DNA of 64,000 nucleotides from Pseudomonas sp. PICF141 (GTDB taxonomy: Bacteria; Pseudomonadota; Gammaproteobacteria; Pseudomonadales; Pseudomonadaceae). The stretch lies in NCBI RefSeq assembly GCF_002286815.1, contig NZ_MUNM01000037.1, forward strand, positions 186,001 to 250,000, read 5' to 3'. Of the stretch, positions 35,288-43,082 are shown piece by piece. The position numbers and the translations under genes were made by a program. Each line of letters starts with the position of its first letter. The first letter of the stretch is position 1. Under the pieces are notes generated by a model. The model was given only the letters and a program-made list of their open reading frames with translations. It did no database searches and was not told the origin of the DNA.

Positions 35288-36493
35288 ATGGACACACTCA
35301 GAAAGGATCTATCCCTGTCAGCCGTCATTGCGGGCTTTATTGCCGTAATCATTTCCTACGCCGGCCCCTTGATCATCGTGTTTCAGGCAGCCAAGGAAGC
35401 GCACCTGCCCAACGACGTGGTGTCTTCGTGGATCTGGGCCATTTCCATTGGCAGCGGTATTACCGGCCTGTTCCTGAGCTGGCGCCTGCGAGTTCCGGTG
35501 ATCACCGCGTGGTCGACGCCGGGCGCGGCGTTGCTGGTGTCAATGCTGCCCACTGTTACTCTGCCTCAAGCCATCGGCGCCTATCTGGTGGCATCGGTGA
35601 TCATTGCCGTAGTCGGTTTGTCCGGGGCGTTCGACAAACTGATGAGTCGCCTGCCCAAAGCCATCGCCGCCGCCATGCTCGCTGGCATTTTGTTCCGCTT
35701 CGGTGCCGAGCTGTTCACTTCGATCAAGCTACAACCGGAACTGGTGCTGGCGATGATCGCGGCCTACCTGATCTTCAAACGCTTTTCGCCGCGCTACGCG
35801 ATTCTGTCGGTACTGATTGTCGGCTGTGCTGTGGCCGCCTCGTTCGGTGAACTGAACAGCAACTCGATCACCATCGCCGTGGCCCATCCGGTCTTCATTA
35901 CCCCCGAATGGAGCTGGCACGCGATCATCAATATTGGCCTGCCACTGGCATTGGTGACCCTGACCGGCCAGTACGTGCCGGGCATGGCGGTATTGCGCAC
36001 CTCGGGTTACAACACCCCGGCGCGCTCGATCATTTCGGTCACCGCGATCGGCTCGATCCTGATGGCGCCGTTCGGCTCCCATGGCTTTAACCTGGCAGCT
36101 ATTACAGCGGCGATCTGCACCGGCCGCGAAGCTCACGAAGACCGCGACAAACGCTACATCGCCGGGATCGCCTGCGGGGTGTTCTACATTCTGATGGGCA
36201 CTTTCGGCGCGACCCTGGCCTCGGTATTTTCCGCCCTGCCCAAAGAGTTGATTGCCTCCCTTGCCGGCCTGGCCTTGTTCGGTGCAATCAGCGCCGGGCT
36301 GACCGGTGCCATGGCGGACGAGAAACAACGGGAAGCGGCATTGATTACCTTCCTGGTGACGGCCTCGGGCATGAGCTTCCTCGGTTTGGCCGCTGCGTTC
36401 TGGGGTTTGATCTTCGGCCTTGCGGCGCACTTCGTACTGACCTACACCCGGGAAAGCAAAGCCGCTGCCCTGGCTGAGGGCAGCCGATCATGA
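35288..36493 (+). CDS. BenE-family membrane transporter
   Basis: A 401-residue BenE/YdcO-type permease with about 12 membrane segments. Family marks include FQAAKEAHLPNDVVSSWIWAI, VITAWSTPGAALL, and the GQYVPGMAVLR segment in the second half. BenE proteins are named for benzoate:H+ symport, but the neighbours here (MocR regulator, FAD oxidoreductase, serine hydroxymethyltransferase) point to an amino-acid or amine substrate. The ATG at 35288 follows a weak site. The next gene overlaps its stop by four bases (ATGA). Confidence 0.85.
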   Translation: MDTLRKDLSLSAVIAGFIAVIISYAGPLIIVFQAAKEAHLPNDVVSSWIWAISIGSGITGLFLSWRLRVPVITAWSTPGAALLVSMLPTVTLPQAIGAYLVASVIIAVVGLSGAFDKLMSRLPKAIAAAMLAGILFRFGAELFTSIKLQPELVLAMIAAYLIFKRFSPRYAILSVLIVGCAVAASFGELNSNSITIAVAHPVFITPEWSWHAIINIGLPLALVTLTGQYVPGMAVLRTSGYNTPARSIISVTAIGSILMAPFGSHGFNLAAITAAICTGREAHEDRDKRYIAGIACGVFYILMGTFGATLASVFSALPKELIASLAGLALFGAISAGLTGAMADEKQREAALITFLVTASGMSFLGLAAAFWGLIFGLAAHFVLTYTRESKAAALAEGSRS

Positions 36494-37476
36494 CTGCTCG
36501 TTACGACTTCATTGTGGTGGGTGGCGGCATCGCCGGTGTGTCCGCAGCGTATGAACTGGCGGCCCACGGCAGCGTCTGCCTGCTCGAACAGGAACGGCAA
36601 CTGGCCTACCACACCACCGGCCGTTCGGCGGCTATCTCGATGGAAAGCTACGGCAATCAGCAGATCCGCTCGCTGACCTGTGCCTCTCGGCAGTTTTTCG
36701 AGAACCCGCCCGAGGGCCTGGCGGAGCATCCGCTGTGGGCGCCACGGGGCGCGTTGATCGTGGCCCAGGCCGCGCGGGTGGACAAACTGACGAAGCGCTT
36801 TACCGCGGTGCTCGGGCAAGTGCCAACGGCTATGTTTCTCGACGATAAACAGGTGTTGGAACTGGTGCCGTACCTGGCCGAAACTGCCTGGAGCGCCGGG
36901 ATCTACGAGCCCAGCGCCTTCGATCTTGACGTGCATGGCATTCATGGCGCCTACCTCGGTGGCCTGCGTGCCCGTGGCGGTGTGGTCAAACGAGAGACCG
37001 AGGTGCTGCGCGGTGAACACCGCTCCGGGCACTGGACCTTGCATACCCGGAACGATCAGCGACTGGAGGCCGCCATCGTGGTCAACGCCGCTGGTGCCTG
37101 GGCCGACGAATTCGCTGAACGCTGCGGTGTGCCCAAGGTCGGCGTGCGACCGTTACGGCGCACGATTCTGGCGGTCGATCCGACGTGCACCACACGCGGT
37201 GGCGAGTTCATCTGCGTCAGTGACTCGAGCATCGTCGCCGCCGCATCTCGATTGGCTGCCAGCACCGGCGTGTTTCCCGAAGCCGGTGCCGCCAGTGCCT
37301 ACGCAGGCCTGCTCAAGTACGCCGAAGAACACCCCGATACCGCGCAGACCGCCGTGATCCTGATCACCGGCAGCGGTCTGAAAGACACCTCCATTTTTCT
37401 ATCCGACTCAACCAGAGGCCAGTCGCGGGTGCCGTCGCATCACGTGACTGCACCGCTGGCCGAAGCGCTTACCTAA
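36490..37476 (+). CDS. Chimera: FAD-dependent oxidoreductase joined to threonine synthase C-terminus
   Basis: Residues 1 to about 230 are a DAO-type FAD oxidoreductase with the dinucleotide motif [27 protein letters not shown] and [11 protein letters not shown], ending at [13 protein letters not shown]. From about residue 240 the sequence changes family: [20 protein letters not shown] and the end [11 protein letters not shown] are the C-terminal PLP-fold part of a threonine synthase. Intact relatives of either half are longer (about 370 and 350-400 residues). The join is in frame near 37180-37210, so a deletion fused two genes. It has lost the oxidoreductase substrate cap and C-terminus, and its activity is doubtful. 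Confidence 0.78.
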   Translation: MTARYDFIVVGGGIAGVSAAYELAAHGSVCLLEQERQLAYHTTGRSAAISMESYGNQQIRSLTCASRQFFENPPEGLAEHPLWAPRGALIVAQAARVDKLTKRFTAVLGQVPTAMFLDDKQVLELVPYLAETAWSAGIYEPSAFDLDVHGIHGAYLGGLRARGGVVKRETEVLRGEHRSGHWTLHTRNDQRLEAAIVVNAAGAWADEFAERCGVPKVGVRPLRRTILAVDPTCTTRGGEFICVSDSSIVAAASRLAASTGVFPEAGAASAYAGLLKYAEEHPDTAQTAVILITGSGLKDTSIFLSDSTRGQSRVPSHHVTAPLAEALT

Positions 37477-37487
37477 GGAATCACACC

Positions 37488-38726
37488 ATGAGCCTGCAAA
37501 ATTTCGACCCCGCCATTGCCCGCCTGATCGACCGCGAACGCAATCGCCAGGAAACACATCTGGAGCTGATCGCTTCAGAAAACTATGTCAGCGAAGAAGT
37601 ACTCCAGGCCCAGGGGTCGGTGCTCACCAACAAGTACGCCGAAGGCTATCCGGGCAAGCGCTATTACGGCGGTTGCAAGGTGGTCGACGAGATCGAAAAC
37701 CTGGCTGTCGAACGCGCACGCAAACTGTTCGACTGCGAATACGTTAACGTCCAGCCGCACTCCGGATCTCAGGCCAACCAGGCGGTTTTTCTGGCGGTGC
37801 TCGAACCCGGCGACACGATTCTGGGGATGTCCCTGGCCCACGGTGGGCACCTGACTCACGGCTCCTCGGTGAATTTTTCCGGCAAGTTTTACCGGGCGTT
37901 TTCCTACGGGCTGGAGAAAGAAACCGAAACCCTCGACTACGCCGAAATGGAAGCGCTGGCCCGGGAACACCGGCCGAAAATGATCATCGCCGGGGCCTCG
38001 GCGTATTCCCGGACCATCGACTTCCAGCGATTTCGCAACATCTGCGATGAGATAGGCGCTTACCTGATGGTCGACATGGCGCACTATGCCGGGCTCATCG
38101 CGGCGGGCGCGTACCCGTCGCCGGTCGGCATTGCTGACTTCATCACCTCCACCACCCACAAAACCTTGCGGGGCCCACGCGGCGGTTTGATCCTGGCCAA
38201 GGCGAAATACGCTGCACTACTCGATAAGACGATTTTCCCGGTGTACCAGGGCGGGCCGCTGATGCACGTCATCGCCGCGAAGGCCGTGGCGTTCAACGAA
38301 GCCTTGAGTGACGGGTTCAAGCATTACCAGCAACGGGTGATCAGCAACGCCAGGATCATGGCCGACATTCTCACCCGCCGGGGTTTGCGGGTGGTGTCCG
38401 GTGGCACCGATTGCCATATGTTCCTGCTTGATCTGCGTTCGATGAACATCACCGGCAAAGATGCCGAAGCGCTGCTGGAAAGTGCTCATATCACGCTGAA
38501 CAAAAATGCGATCCCTGACGATCCGCAAAAACCGGCGATCACCAGTGGCATTCGCATCGGCACGTCGGCGTTGACCACCCGCGGTTTCGGTGAAGCGGAA
38601 TGCGCGGAAGTGGCGAACCTGATCGCCGACCTGCTGGAACAACCGAATAACGCGGCGCTGCTGGATAACATCCGGTGCCGGGTGATGCATTTGTGTGAAT
38701 GTTTTCCGGTGTATCTGCTGGTTTGA
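37488..38726 (+). CDS. glyA: Serine hydroxymethyltransferase
   Basis: PLP enzyme (412 residues) interconverting serine plus tetrahydrofolate with glycine plus methylene-tetrahydrofolate, and also cleaving other 3-hydroxy amino acids. Motifs are [23 protein letters not shown], the PLP-Lys segment [14 protein letters not shown] and the C-terminal FPVY. It starts 11 nt after the chimeric gene and is probably cotranscribed with it. As an extra GlyA copy within a catabolic-looking cluster it may serve amino-acid degradation rather than housekeeping; this is inference. Confidence 0.92.
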   Translation: MSLQNFDPAIARLIDRERNRQETHLELIASENYVSEEVLQAQGSVLTNKYAEGYPGKRYYGGCKVVDEIENLAVERARKLFDCEYVNVQPHSGSQANQAVFLAVLEPGDTILGMSLAHGGHLTHGSSVNFSGKFYRAFSYGLEKETETLDYAEMEALAREHRPKMIIAGASAYSRTIDFQRFRNICDEIGAYLMVDMAHYAGLIAAGAYPSPVGIADFITSTTHKTLRGPRGGLILAKAKYAALLDKTIFPVYQGGPLMHVIAAKAVAFNEALSDGFKHYQQRVISNARIMADILTRRGLRVVSGGTDCHMFLLDLRSMNITGKDAEALLESAHITLNKNAIPDDPQKPAITSGIRIGTSALTTRGFGEAECAEVANLIADLLEQPNNAALLDNIRCRVMHLCECFPVYLLV

Positions 38727-38958
38727 TTGCTGGAGGCAATTAATCCGTCTGCTTTTGGCCCGGAGCGTGTAAAAAGCGCTCATGGGTGCCTTGATCGCCG
38801 CACTACGTCTGGGAGGCCTGAGGGTGTCGACAATGCGCGCGCAGCGTTGGAAATCAGATACTGCGGCATGCTCAGTGTTCTCCCTCGCGGGGATACCTCC
38901 AGGCTCAACCCCTCGACGTAGCGCTCCAGATCCCCTTCACAGCGGTTCGACCGAATGC
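38727..38958. other. Unassigned DNA between glyA and wssI
   Basis: About 230 bp. On the minus strand, directly past the wssI stop, an open stretch of some 55 codons contains GDLERYVEGLSLEV and MPQYLISNAARAL, which I cannot place in a family. It lacks a start and ends in a stop near 38780. It looks like gene debris where wssJ would be expected. Confidence 0.35.
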
Positions 38959-39068
38959 GATTGGCCTACCGCAACGAGCGATAGGCAATAGGGTCGATGT
39001 AAGCCGACTGCAGGTCCCGCTCCGGGATCTCCCAGATGATTTGCTTTGGCGGCGTTTCTTTGTAGGCC
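38959..39068. repeat. Direct repeat, intact copy in the wssI 3' end
   Basis: 110 bp that recur, 9 bp shorter and in the same orientation, at 32083-32183. The pair flanks about 6.8 kb carrying the MocR/BenE/chimera/glyA genes and debris. Confidence 0.8.
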
Positions 39069-40093
39069 GGGTTGTTGAGGTAGCTGTTTGCCGCCCCAGA
39101 GAACGCTCCGCCGTCTTTGGCAAAGTTACCCACGGGGGCGCCCAGTGCCTGCTGCAGAAACCCTGCGAAGTTGGAGTTGCGCGAGAATGAGGTGCCGATG
39201 AGCGCGGTGTTGGGCAGGTCGGCATCGCCAAAGAGGTCGGCCTCAGTATCAGGGCTGTCGGCTGATGCAACGGGAAGTTCGTGGGTGCTGGTATGGGCGA
39301 CCATTTCGGGTGCGGGTTGCCAGTCGAGCGGCAGCCAGTCGATGCCTGCCAGATGGACCAGATCGCCAGGTCGCACCGCGAGCGGGGCATGACTTTCTTT
39401 GAACGACCTGCGTGGCGTTGCGCTGATGCCCAGGGTCTTCAGGCGCTGGGTGATGGCGTCGGCCGCCGCCTTTGCGCCGGATTCGCTCCAGTGCGTATCG
39501 GTACGTAACCAGGCACTGGCCCCCAGTGGCGTCAGCGCACCGGTGAGGTCCAGATTCGATACGCCAGCCACCTCCAGTTTCGCGATCCAGGCCTGGATGC
39601 GCCCTTCGAGAACGGCGGGACGGTGCAGTGCGCAACGCTGCCCGGAAGCGATGCGGCTTTTGTCTGGGACGATGACCACCAGCAGGTTGATGTCGCGTTG
39701 GGAGAGCTGCTGCTTCAAATCAATCACCGCCTGGACTTTGGCGTCGGCATTGCGCTGCGCTTGATCATTGACCTTGAGCTCATCGGCCAAAAACAACCAG
39801 TCAGGACAACCCGAGCGAACCCTCGGCCCGGTGTCACCGAGGAGCAGCCAACTGGCACCGCGCTCCAGCTCGGCGAAGGTCGTGGGGAGTTGAGCGTTCG
39901 ACAGTTCCTTGGCGATTCGATGCGTGATATCGCCGTCAAGCATCTGCGGGGGCAGCATGTTATCGGGTAGCGAGATCTGCCCTGAAACGATCAGACGGCC
40001 AGAGGACAGCAGCCCCACGAACAGGAATACCAGCAGCGCCACGCCTGTCAACCGACTGCTGCGTATTGCCAGATCATCTGATTGAGTGGGCAT
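38966..40093 (-). CDS. wssI: Cellulose O-acetylation protein WssI (AlgJ-like)
   Basis: A 375-residue SGNH-type, membrane-anchored periplasmic acetyltransferase of the AlgJ/AlgX group. One N-terminal membrane segment (residues 15-32) precedes the catalytic domain with DTHWS at 199-203 and the nucleophile motif GTSFS at 300-304. Together with the MBOAT protein WssH it would transfer acetyl groups to cellulose. The ATG at 40091-40093 has GGAGA about 6 nt upstream and is preferred to a GTG four codons before. It is separated from wssH by 204 bp holding a large REP hairpin, unlike the tight spacing elsewhere in the operon. Confidence 0.88.
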   Translation of the reverse strand: MPTQSDDLAIRSSRLTGVALLVFLFVGLLSSGRLIVSGQISLPDNMLPPQMLDGDITHRIAKELSNAQLPTTFAELERGASWLLLGDTGPRVRSGCPDWLFLADELKVNDQAQRNADAKVQAVIDLKQQLSQRDINLLVVIVPDKSRIASGQRCALHRPAVLEGRIQAWIAKLEVAGVSNLDLTGALTPLGASAWLRTDTHWSESGAKAAADAITQRLKTLGISATPRRSFKESHAPLAVRPGDLVHLAGIDWLPLDWQPAPEMVAHTSTHELPVASADSPDTEADLFGDADLPNTALIGTSFSRNSNFAGFLQQALGAPVGNFAKDGGAFSGAANSYLNNPAYKETPPKQIIWEIPERDLQSAYIDPIAYRSLR

Positions 40094-40132
40094 AGGAATC
40101 TCCACAGTATTGAAACACGGTGTAGCGCTGTG

Positions 40133-40271
40133 CCCGTAGCAGCTGCCGAGCCCGCGAGGCTGCGTTCGACTGCGAAGCGGTCGTTAATTTCTTCCACGCA
40201 AACGGTGTGCGCAGGATTTGCGAGGATTTCGACCTCGAACGCAGCCTCGCGGGCTCGGCAGCTGCTACGGG
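40133..40271. repeat. REP doublet (REPIN) inside the wss operon
   Basis: Perfect 37-bp inverted repeat, arms 40133-40169 and 40235-40271, with a 65-nt loop. The arms contain GTAGCAGCTGCCGAGCC and GCGAGGCTGCG, a common Pseudomonas REP motif. It lies between wssH and wssI and could reduce or process the downstream transcript. Confidence 0.88.
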
Positions 40272-40297
40272 GGCTGGGGTGTGTGTTGGGGGCGTCA

Positions 40298-41707
40298 TCA
40301 GAATTGGAAGTACAGGAAGGGGACGGTTTCGCGGCTGGCGATCAGTGCGAACGACAGCATGAAACCGGCGATGGGCCAAAGGGCGGCGGTGAAGAGAAAA
40401 AAGCCGCCCAGTTGTTTCTCACAGTAAGGGCGCAGCAGCGGTGCGACGATTCCCATCACACCCAGCAAGCCCGCAAGGCCGTGTACCGGGCGCAGGGTCA
40501 CGGACAGTTCATCACCGAGGGCGATGCCCTGCAGGCCGAACTGTCCGGCATACAGGTTCAGCGCGCTATGAAAGTCGGGGGCGCGGAACAGCGTCCAGGC
40601 CAGGCAGACAAACAGCAGTGTCAGCCCATGGGAAAGCACCGGTGGTACCGGGGGCAGGGTAGAGCGGTTCCAGGCACGATTCACGCACAACGCAATGCCA
40701 TGGGCGCTGCCCCACAGCAGATAATTCCAGCTATCGCCACCGTGCCAGAGGCCGGCGATGGCCATGATCAGGAACAGGTTGCGATAGGTTTTCCAAATGC
40801 CATGGCGATTGCCGCCCAGCGAAATATACAGATAGTCCCGTAACCAACTGGACAGCGACAGGTGCCAACGACGCCAGAAGTCCTGGACGCTGTTTGCCAG
40901 ATAGGGACGGTCGAAGTTCTCGGGAAAGTGAAAACCCAGCATCAGCCCCAGCCCGATCGCCATGGCACTGTAGCCGGCGAAGTCGAAGAACAGCTGCAGG
41001 GAATAGGCAAGGCAGCCAATCCAGGCGTCGGAGAAGCTGGGGTTTGGCAAACTGAACGCCACATCGACCACCGGCGACAGAGTGTCGGCCACCAGCACCT
41101 TCATGCTCATCCCGACCATGAACCGGCGCGCGCCCAGTGAAAAATTCTGCAGGTTGAAGTAACGCTGATTCAGCTCACGCCGAACCCAGTCATAGCGAAT
41201 GATGGGGCCGGCGACCGAGTGGCCGAACATCGAGATATAGGTGGCGTAATCAATGAAGCTGCGTTCCACCGGCACGGTGCGGCGGTGTACATCCACCAGA
41301 TAGGAAATCGCCTGCAATACGATAAACGATAGCCCGGCCGGCATGATGACCCGCTGCCAGTCCAGCGGCATGGCGCCATGCCAGTTGACGACATCGATCA
41401 ACGTGCCGGCGACGATGTTGGCGTACTTGTACCAGCACAGCACTGCCGTGTTGAGCACGATCAGCATCACCAGTAGCCGCACGCGGCCCTTGCCTTTTTC
41501 CCGCAAGGCGTCAATCAGCAAGCCGCCGGCCCATGCTGTGATCGTCAGCACCACATGCACGGCGAGGAACCGGGGGCTCAACCAGCCATAAAACAGCCAG
41601 CTGCCGATCAGTAACGTGGCGTTGCGCCAGGCGGCCGGGCCCACTGCATACGTGCACAAGAACAGCGGCAGGAACAACGTCAGAAACTCGAGAGAGGCAA
41701 AAACCAT
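40298..41707 (-). CDS. wssH: Cellulose O-acetylation MBOAT protein WssH (AlgI-like)
   Basis: A 469-residue polytopic membrane-bound O-acyltransferase thought to carry acetyl groups from cytoplasmic acetyl-CoA across the inner membrane for WssI. MBOAT marks are FWRRWHLSLSSWLRDYLYI and the catalytic His in GLWHGGDSWNYLLWG. The N-terminal FLPLFLCTYAVGPAAWRN is AlgI-like. It starts 18 nt after wssG, at an ATG with a poor ribosome site, so translation is probably coupled. Confidence 0.92.
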   Translation of the reverse strand: MVFASLEFLTLFLPLFLCTYAVGPAAWRNATLLIGSWLFYGWLSPRFLAVHVVLTITAWAGGLLIDALREKGKGRVRLLVMLIVLNTAVLCWYKYANIVAGTLIDVVNWHGAMPLDWQRVIMPAGLSFIVLQAISYLVDVHRRTVPVERSFIDYATYISMFGHSVAGPIIRYDWVRRELNQRYFNLQNFSLGARRFMVGMSMKVLVADTLSPVVDVAFSLPNPSFSDAWIGCLAYSLQLFFDFAGYSAMAIGLGLMLGFHFPENFDRPYLANSVQDFWRRWHLSLSSWLRDYLYISLGGNRHGIWKTYRNLFLIMAIAGLWHGGDSWNYLLWGSAHGIALCVNRAWNRSTLPPVPPVLSHGLTLLFVCLAWTLFRAPDFHSALNLYAGQFGLQGIALGDELSVTLRPVHGLAGLLGVMGIVAPLLRPYCEKQLGGFFLFTAALWPIAGFMLSFALIASRETVPFLYFQF

Positions 41708-41725
41708 GTTGGTGGCGCGATCCGA

Positions 41726-42400
41726 TCAGTGGGCCAGGACGTCAGTCGCGAGCAACAGGTGCGGACCCTTTGCGCCAGGTAGCAGCACAACGCTGTAGCG
41801 CTCGCCGGCCTTGAGCTGGCCCAAGTCAAGCGGGGCGCCGACGTTGGTTTGAGCGCAGACCAATTGAACCGACAGGCTCACCGGATTGATCGCTCGACGT
41901 TGCACGCTGCCGTCAGCCACCTCCTTGAACAGGTCGGCGTTCTTGCCCGCCGCGCGCAAACCGGCGTGGGCGCACGCTGGGTCGGCGCTGATAAACGCCA
42001 GCGAGGCTCTCAGGCTATTGAAGTCGTCGGGTTGCTCGCGGATGACAACCTGGCGGATACCTTGAGCGTTGTCTGGCAAAGCGATCACGCTGGCGAATTC
42101 GCCTGCTGCCACCTGAATGTCCAGCGGCTGGCTTTTGCCGTTGCGTTCCAGGGTGCCCTTGATCGGCTGGTTGGCGGGGACGGGCAGGTAGTCGGACACG
42201 GCATTCGAACCCTCGAGTCTTAGGCTGGCCTGTGAGCCTTCGGCCAGCAGCTGCAACGGTTGGTCAGCCGCGTTGATAAAGCGCAGGAAGGCCGAGTCCT
42301 GATCCGGGCCTGTCGGGTACAGGGCAATGTCGGCGGCCTGGGCGTGCAGGCTCAGCATCAAGGGCGCGAACAGCGCCCAGCCACATGCGGATCGGCTCAT
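41726..42400 (-). CDS. wssG: Cellulose acetylation accessory protein WssG (AlgF-like)
   Basis: A 224-residue periplasmic protein with signal peptide MSRSACGWALFAPLMLSLHAQA and mature start DIALYPTGPDQDSAFLRFIN, as in AlgF-type proteins needed for polymer acetylation. No catalytic motif is seen, and its exact part is not known. The ATG at 42398-42400 has AGGAG upstream and overlaps the wssF stop (ATGA). Confidence 0.87.
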   Translation of the reverse strand: MSRSACGWALFAPLMLSLHAQAADIALYPTGPDQDSAFLRFINAADQPLQLLAEGSQASLRLEGSNAVSDYLPVPANQPIKGTLERNGKSQPLDIQVAAGEFASVIALPDNAQGIRQVVIREQPDDFNSLRASLAFISADPACAHAGLRAAGKNADLFKEVADGSVQRRAINPVSLSVQLVCAQTNVGAPLDLGQLKAGERYSVVLLPGAKGPHLLLATDVLAH

Positions 42401-43065
42401 TTACCGGCTCCTGTGCTGCTGACGGTGTTAGCGGGCAGTTTGGCCAACGCACCGCCAATCGCAGTACCCCATGCTTGATAACCGGCGACGGTGAAGTGTT
42501 GCCCATCGGTGGTGATCCACTGCCCGGGTTTGGAGAGCGTCAGCGAATCGATGTAGGTGCAAGGCGCCACGTTCGCGGCCAAAAACTGCGACATCAACTG
42601 GGTGCGGGCATCATTCTTCTGGTACATGCCACCGGCTTTGCCCCAGGCCGGGCCCACCCAGGCGCAACGGGTCCCGGTGGCTGCAATGGCCTTGGCCAGG
42701 CCGGTGACGCTTTGCCATGCCCAGGCCTTCGGAAACACCGGCTTGTCATAGGACGCCATGGTGTCGCCGATGACCAGTACCACCAGGTCGGGTTTGTCGG
42801 CGGCGATCAGGTCCTGGATCGGTGTGGTGGTTGCCTCGCGCCCTTTGATCACGATTTTGTCGTTGCCTTTGCGCTCGGCGCCGCAGTCGACCTTTTTGCT
42901 GATCAGCCAATCGCTGGCGCTGGCACCGCAGGCACCGATGGAATGAACCAGGGCGCCTTGGCGAGTCAGGTTGTCGTGCAGCGGCTCCAGCAAATGGTCC
43001 GCGAGGCTCATATGGCTCTCCCCAAGAACAAGGAGGGACAGGCCGGCAAGGGCAGAAGTGGGCAT
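42397..43065 (-). CDS. wssF: Cellulose acetylation protein WssF (SGNH hydrolase fold)
   Basis: A 222-residue SGNH/GDSL-like protein. Block I reads VLGESHM (GES in place of GDS), an oxyanion Gly appears in GACGASASDW, and the terminal block has DGQHF with the catalytic-type His. In the wss operon this gene lies between the synthase genes and the AlgF/I/J-like genes and is thought to assist acetyl transfer. The N-terminal hydrophobic stretch is short (LAGLSLLVLG) and doubles as strand one, so export is uncertain. The ATG at 43063-43065 has GGAG upstream. Confidence 0.82.
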   Translation of the reverse strand: MPTSALAGLSLLVLGESHMSLADHLLEPLHDNLTRQGALVHSIGACGASASDWLISKKVDCGAERKGNDKIVIKGREATTTPIQDLIAADKPDLVVLVIGDTMASYDKPVFPKAWAWQSVTGLAKAIAATGTRCAWVGPAWGKAGGMYQKNDARTQLMSQFLAANVAPCTYIDSLTLSKPGQWITTDGQHFTVAGYQAWGTAIGGALAKLPANTVSSTGAGK

Positions 43066-43082
43066 CGAAAGCTCCAGAATGA

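Noticed and set aside
35288..36493. Benzoate transporter as part of the aromatic pathway
   Set aside because: The BenE family name alone suggests this, but its operon partners are amino-acid enzymes and a MocR regulator, so a benzoate role is not supported by context.
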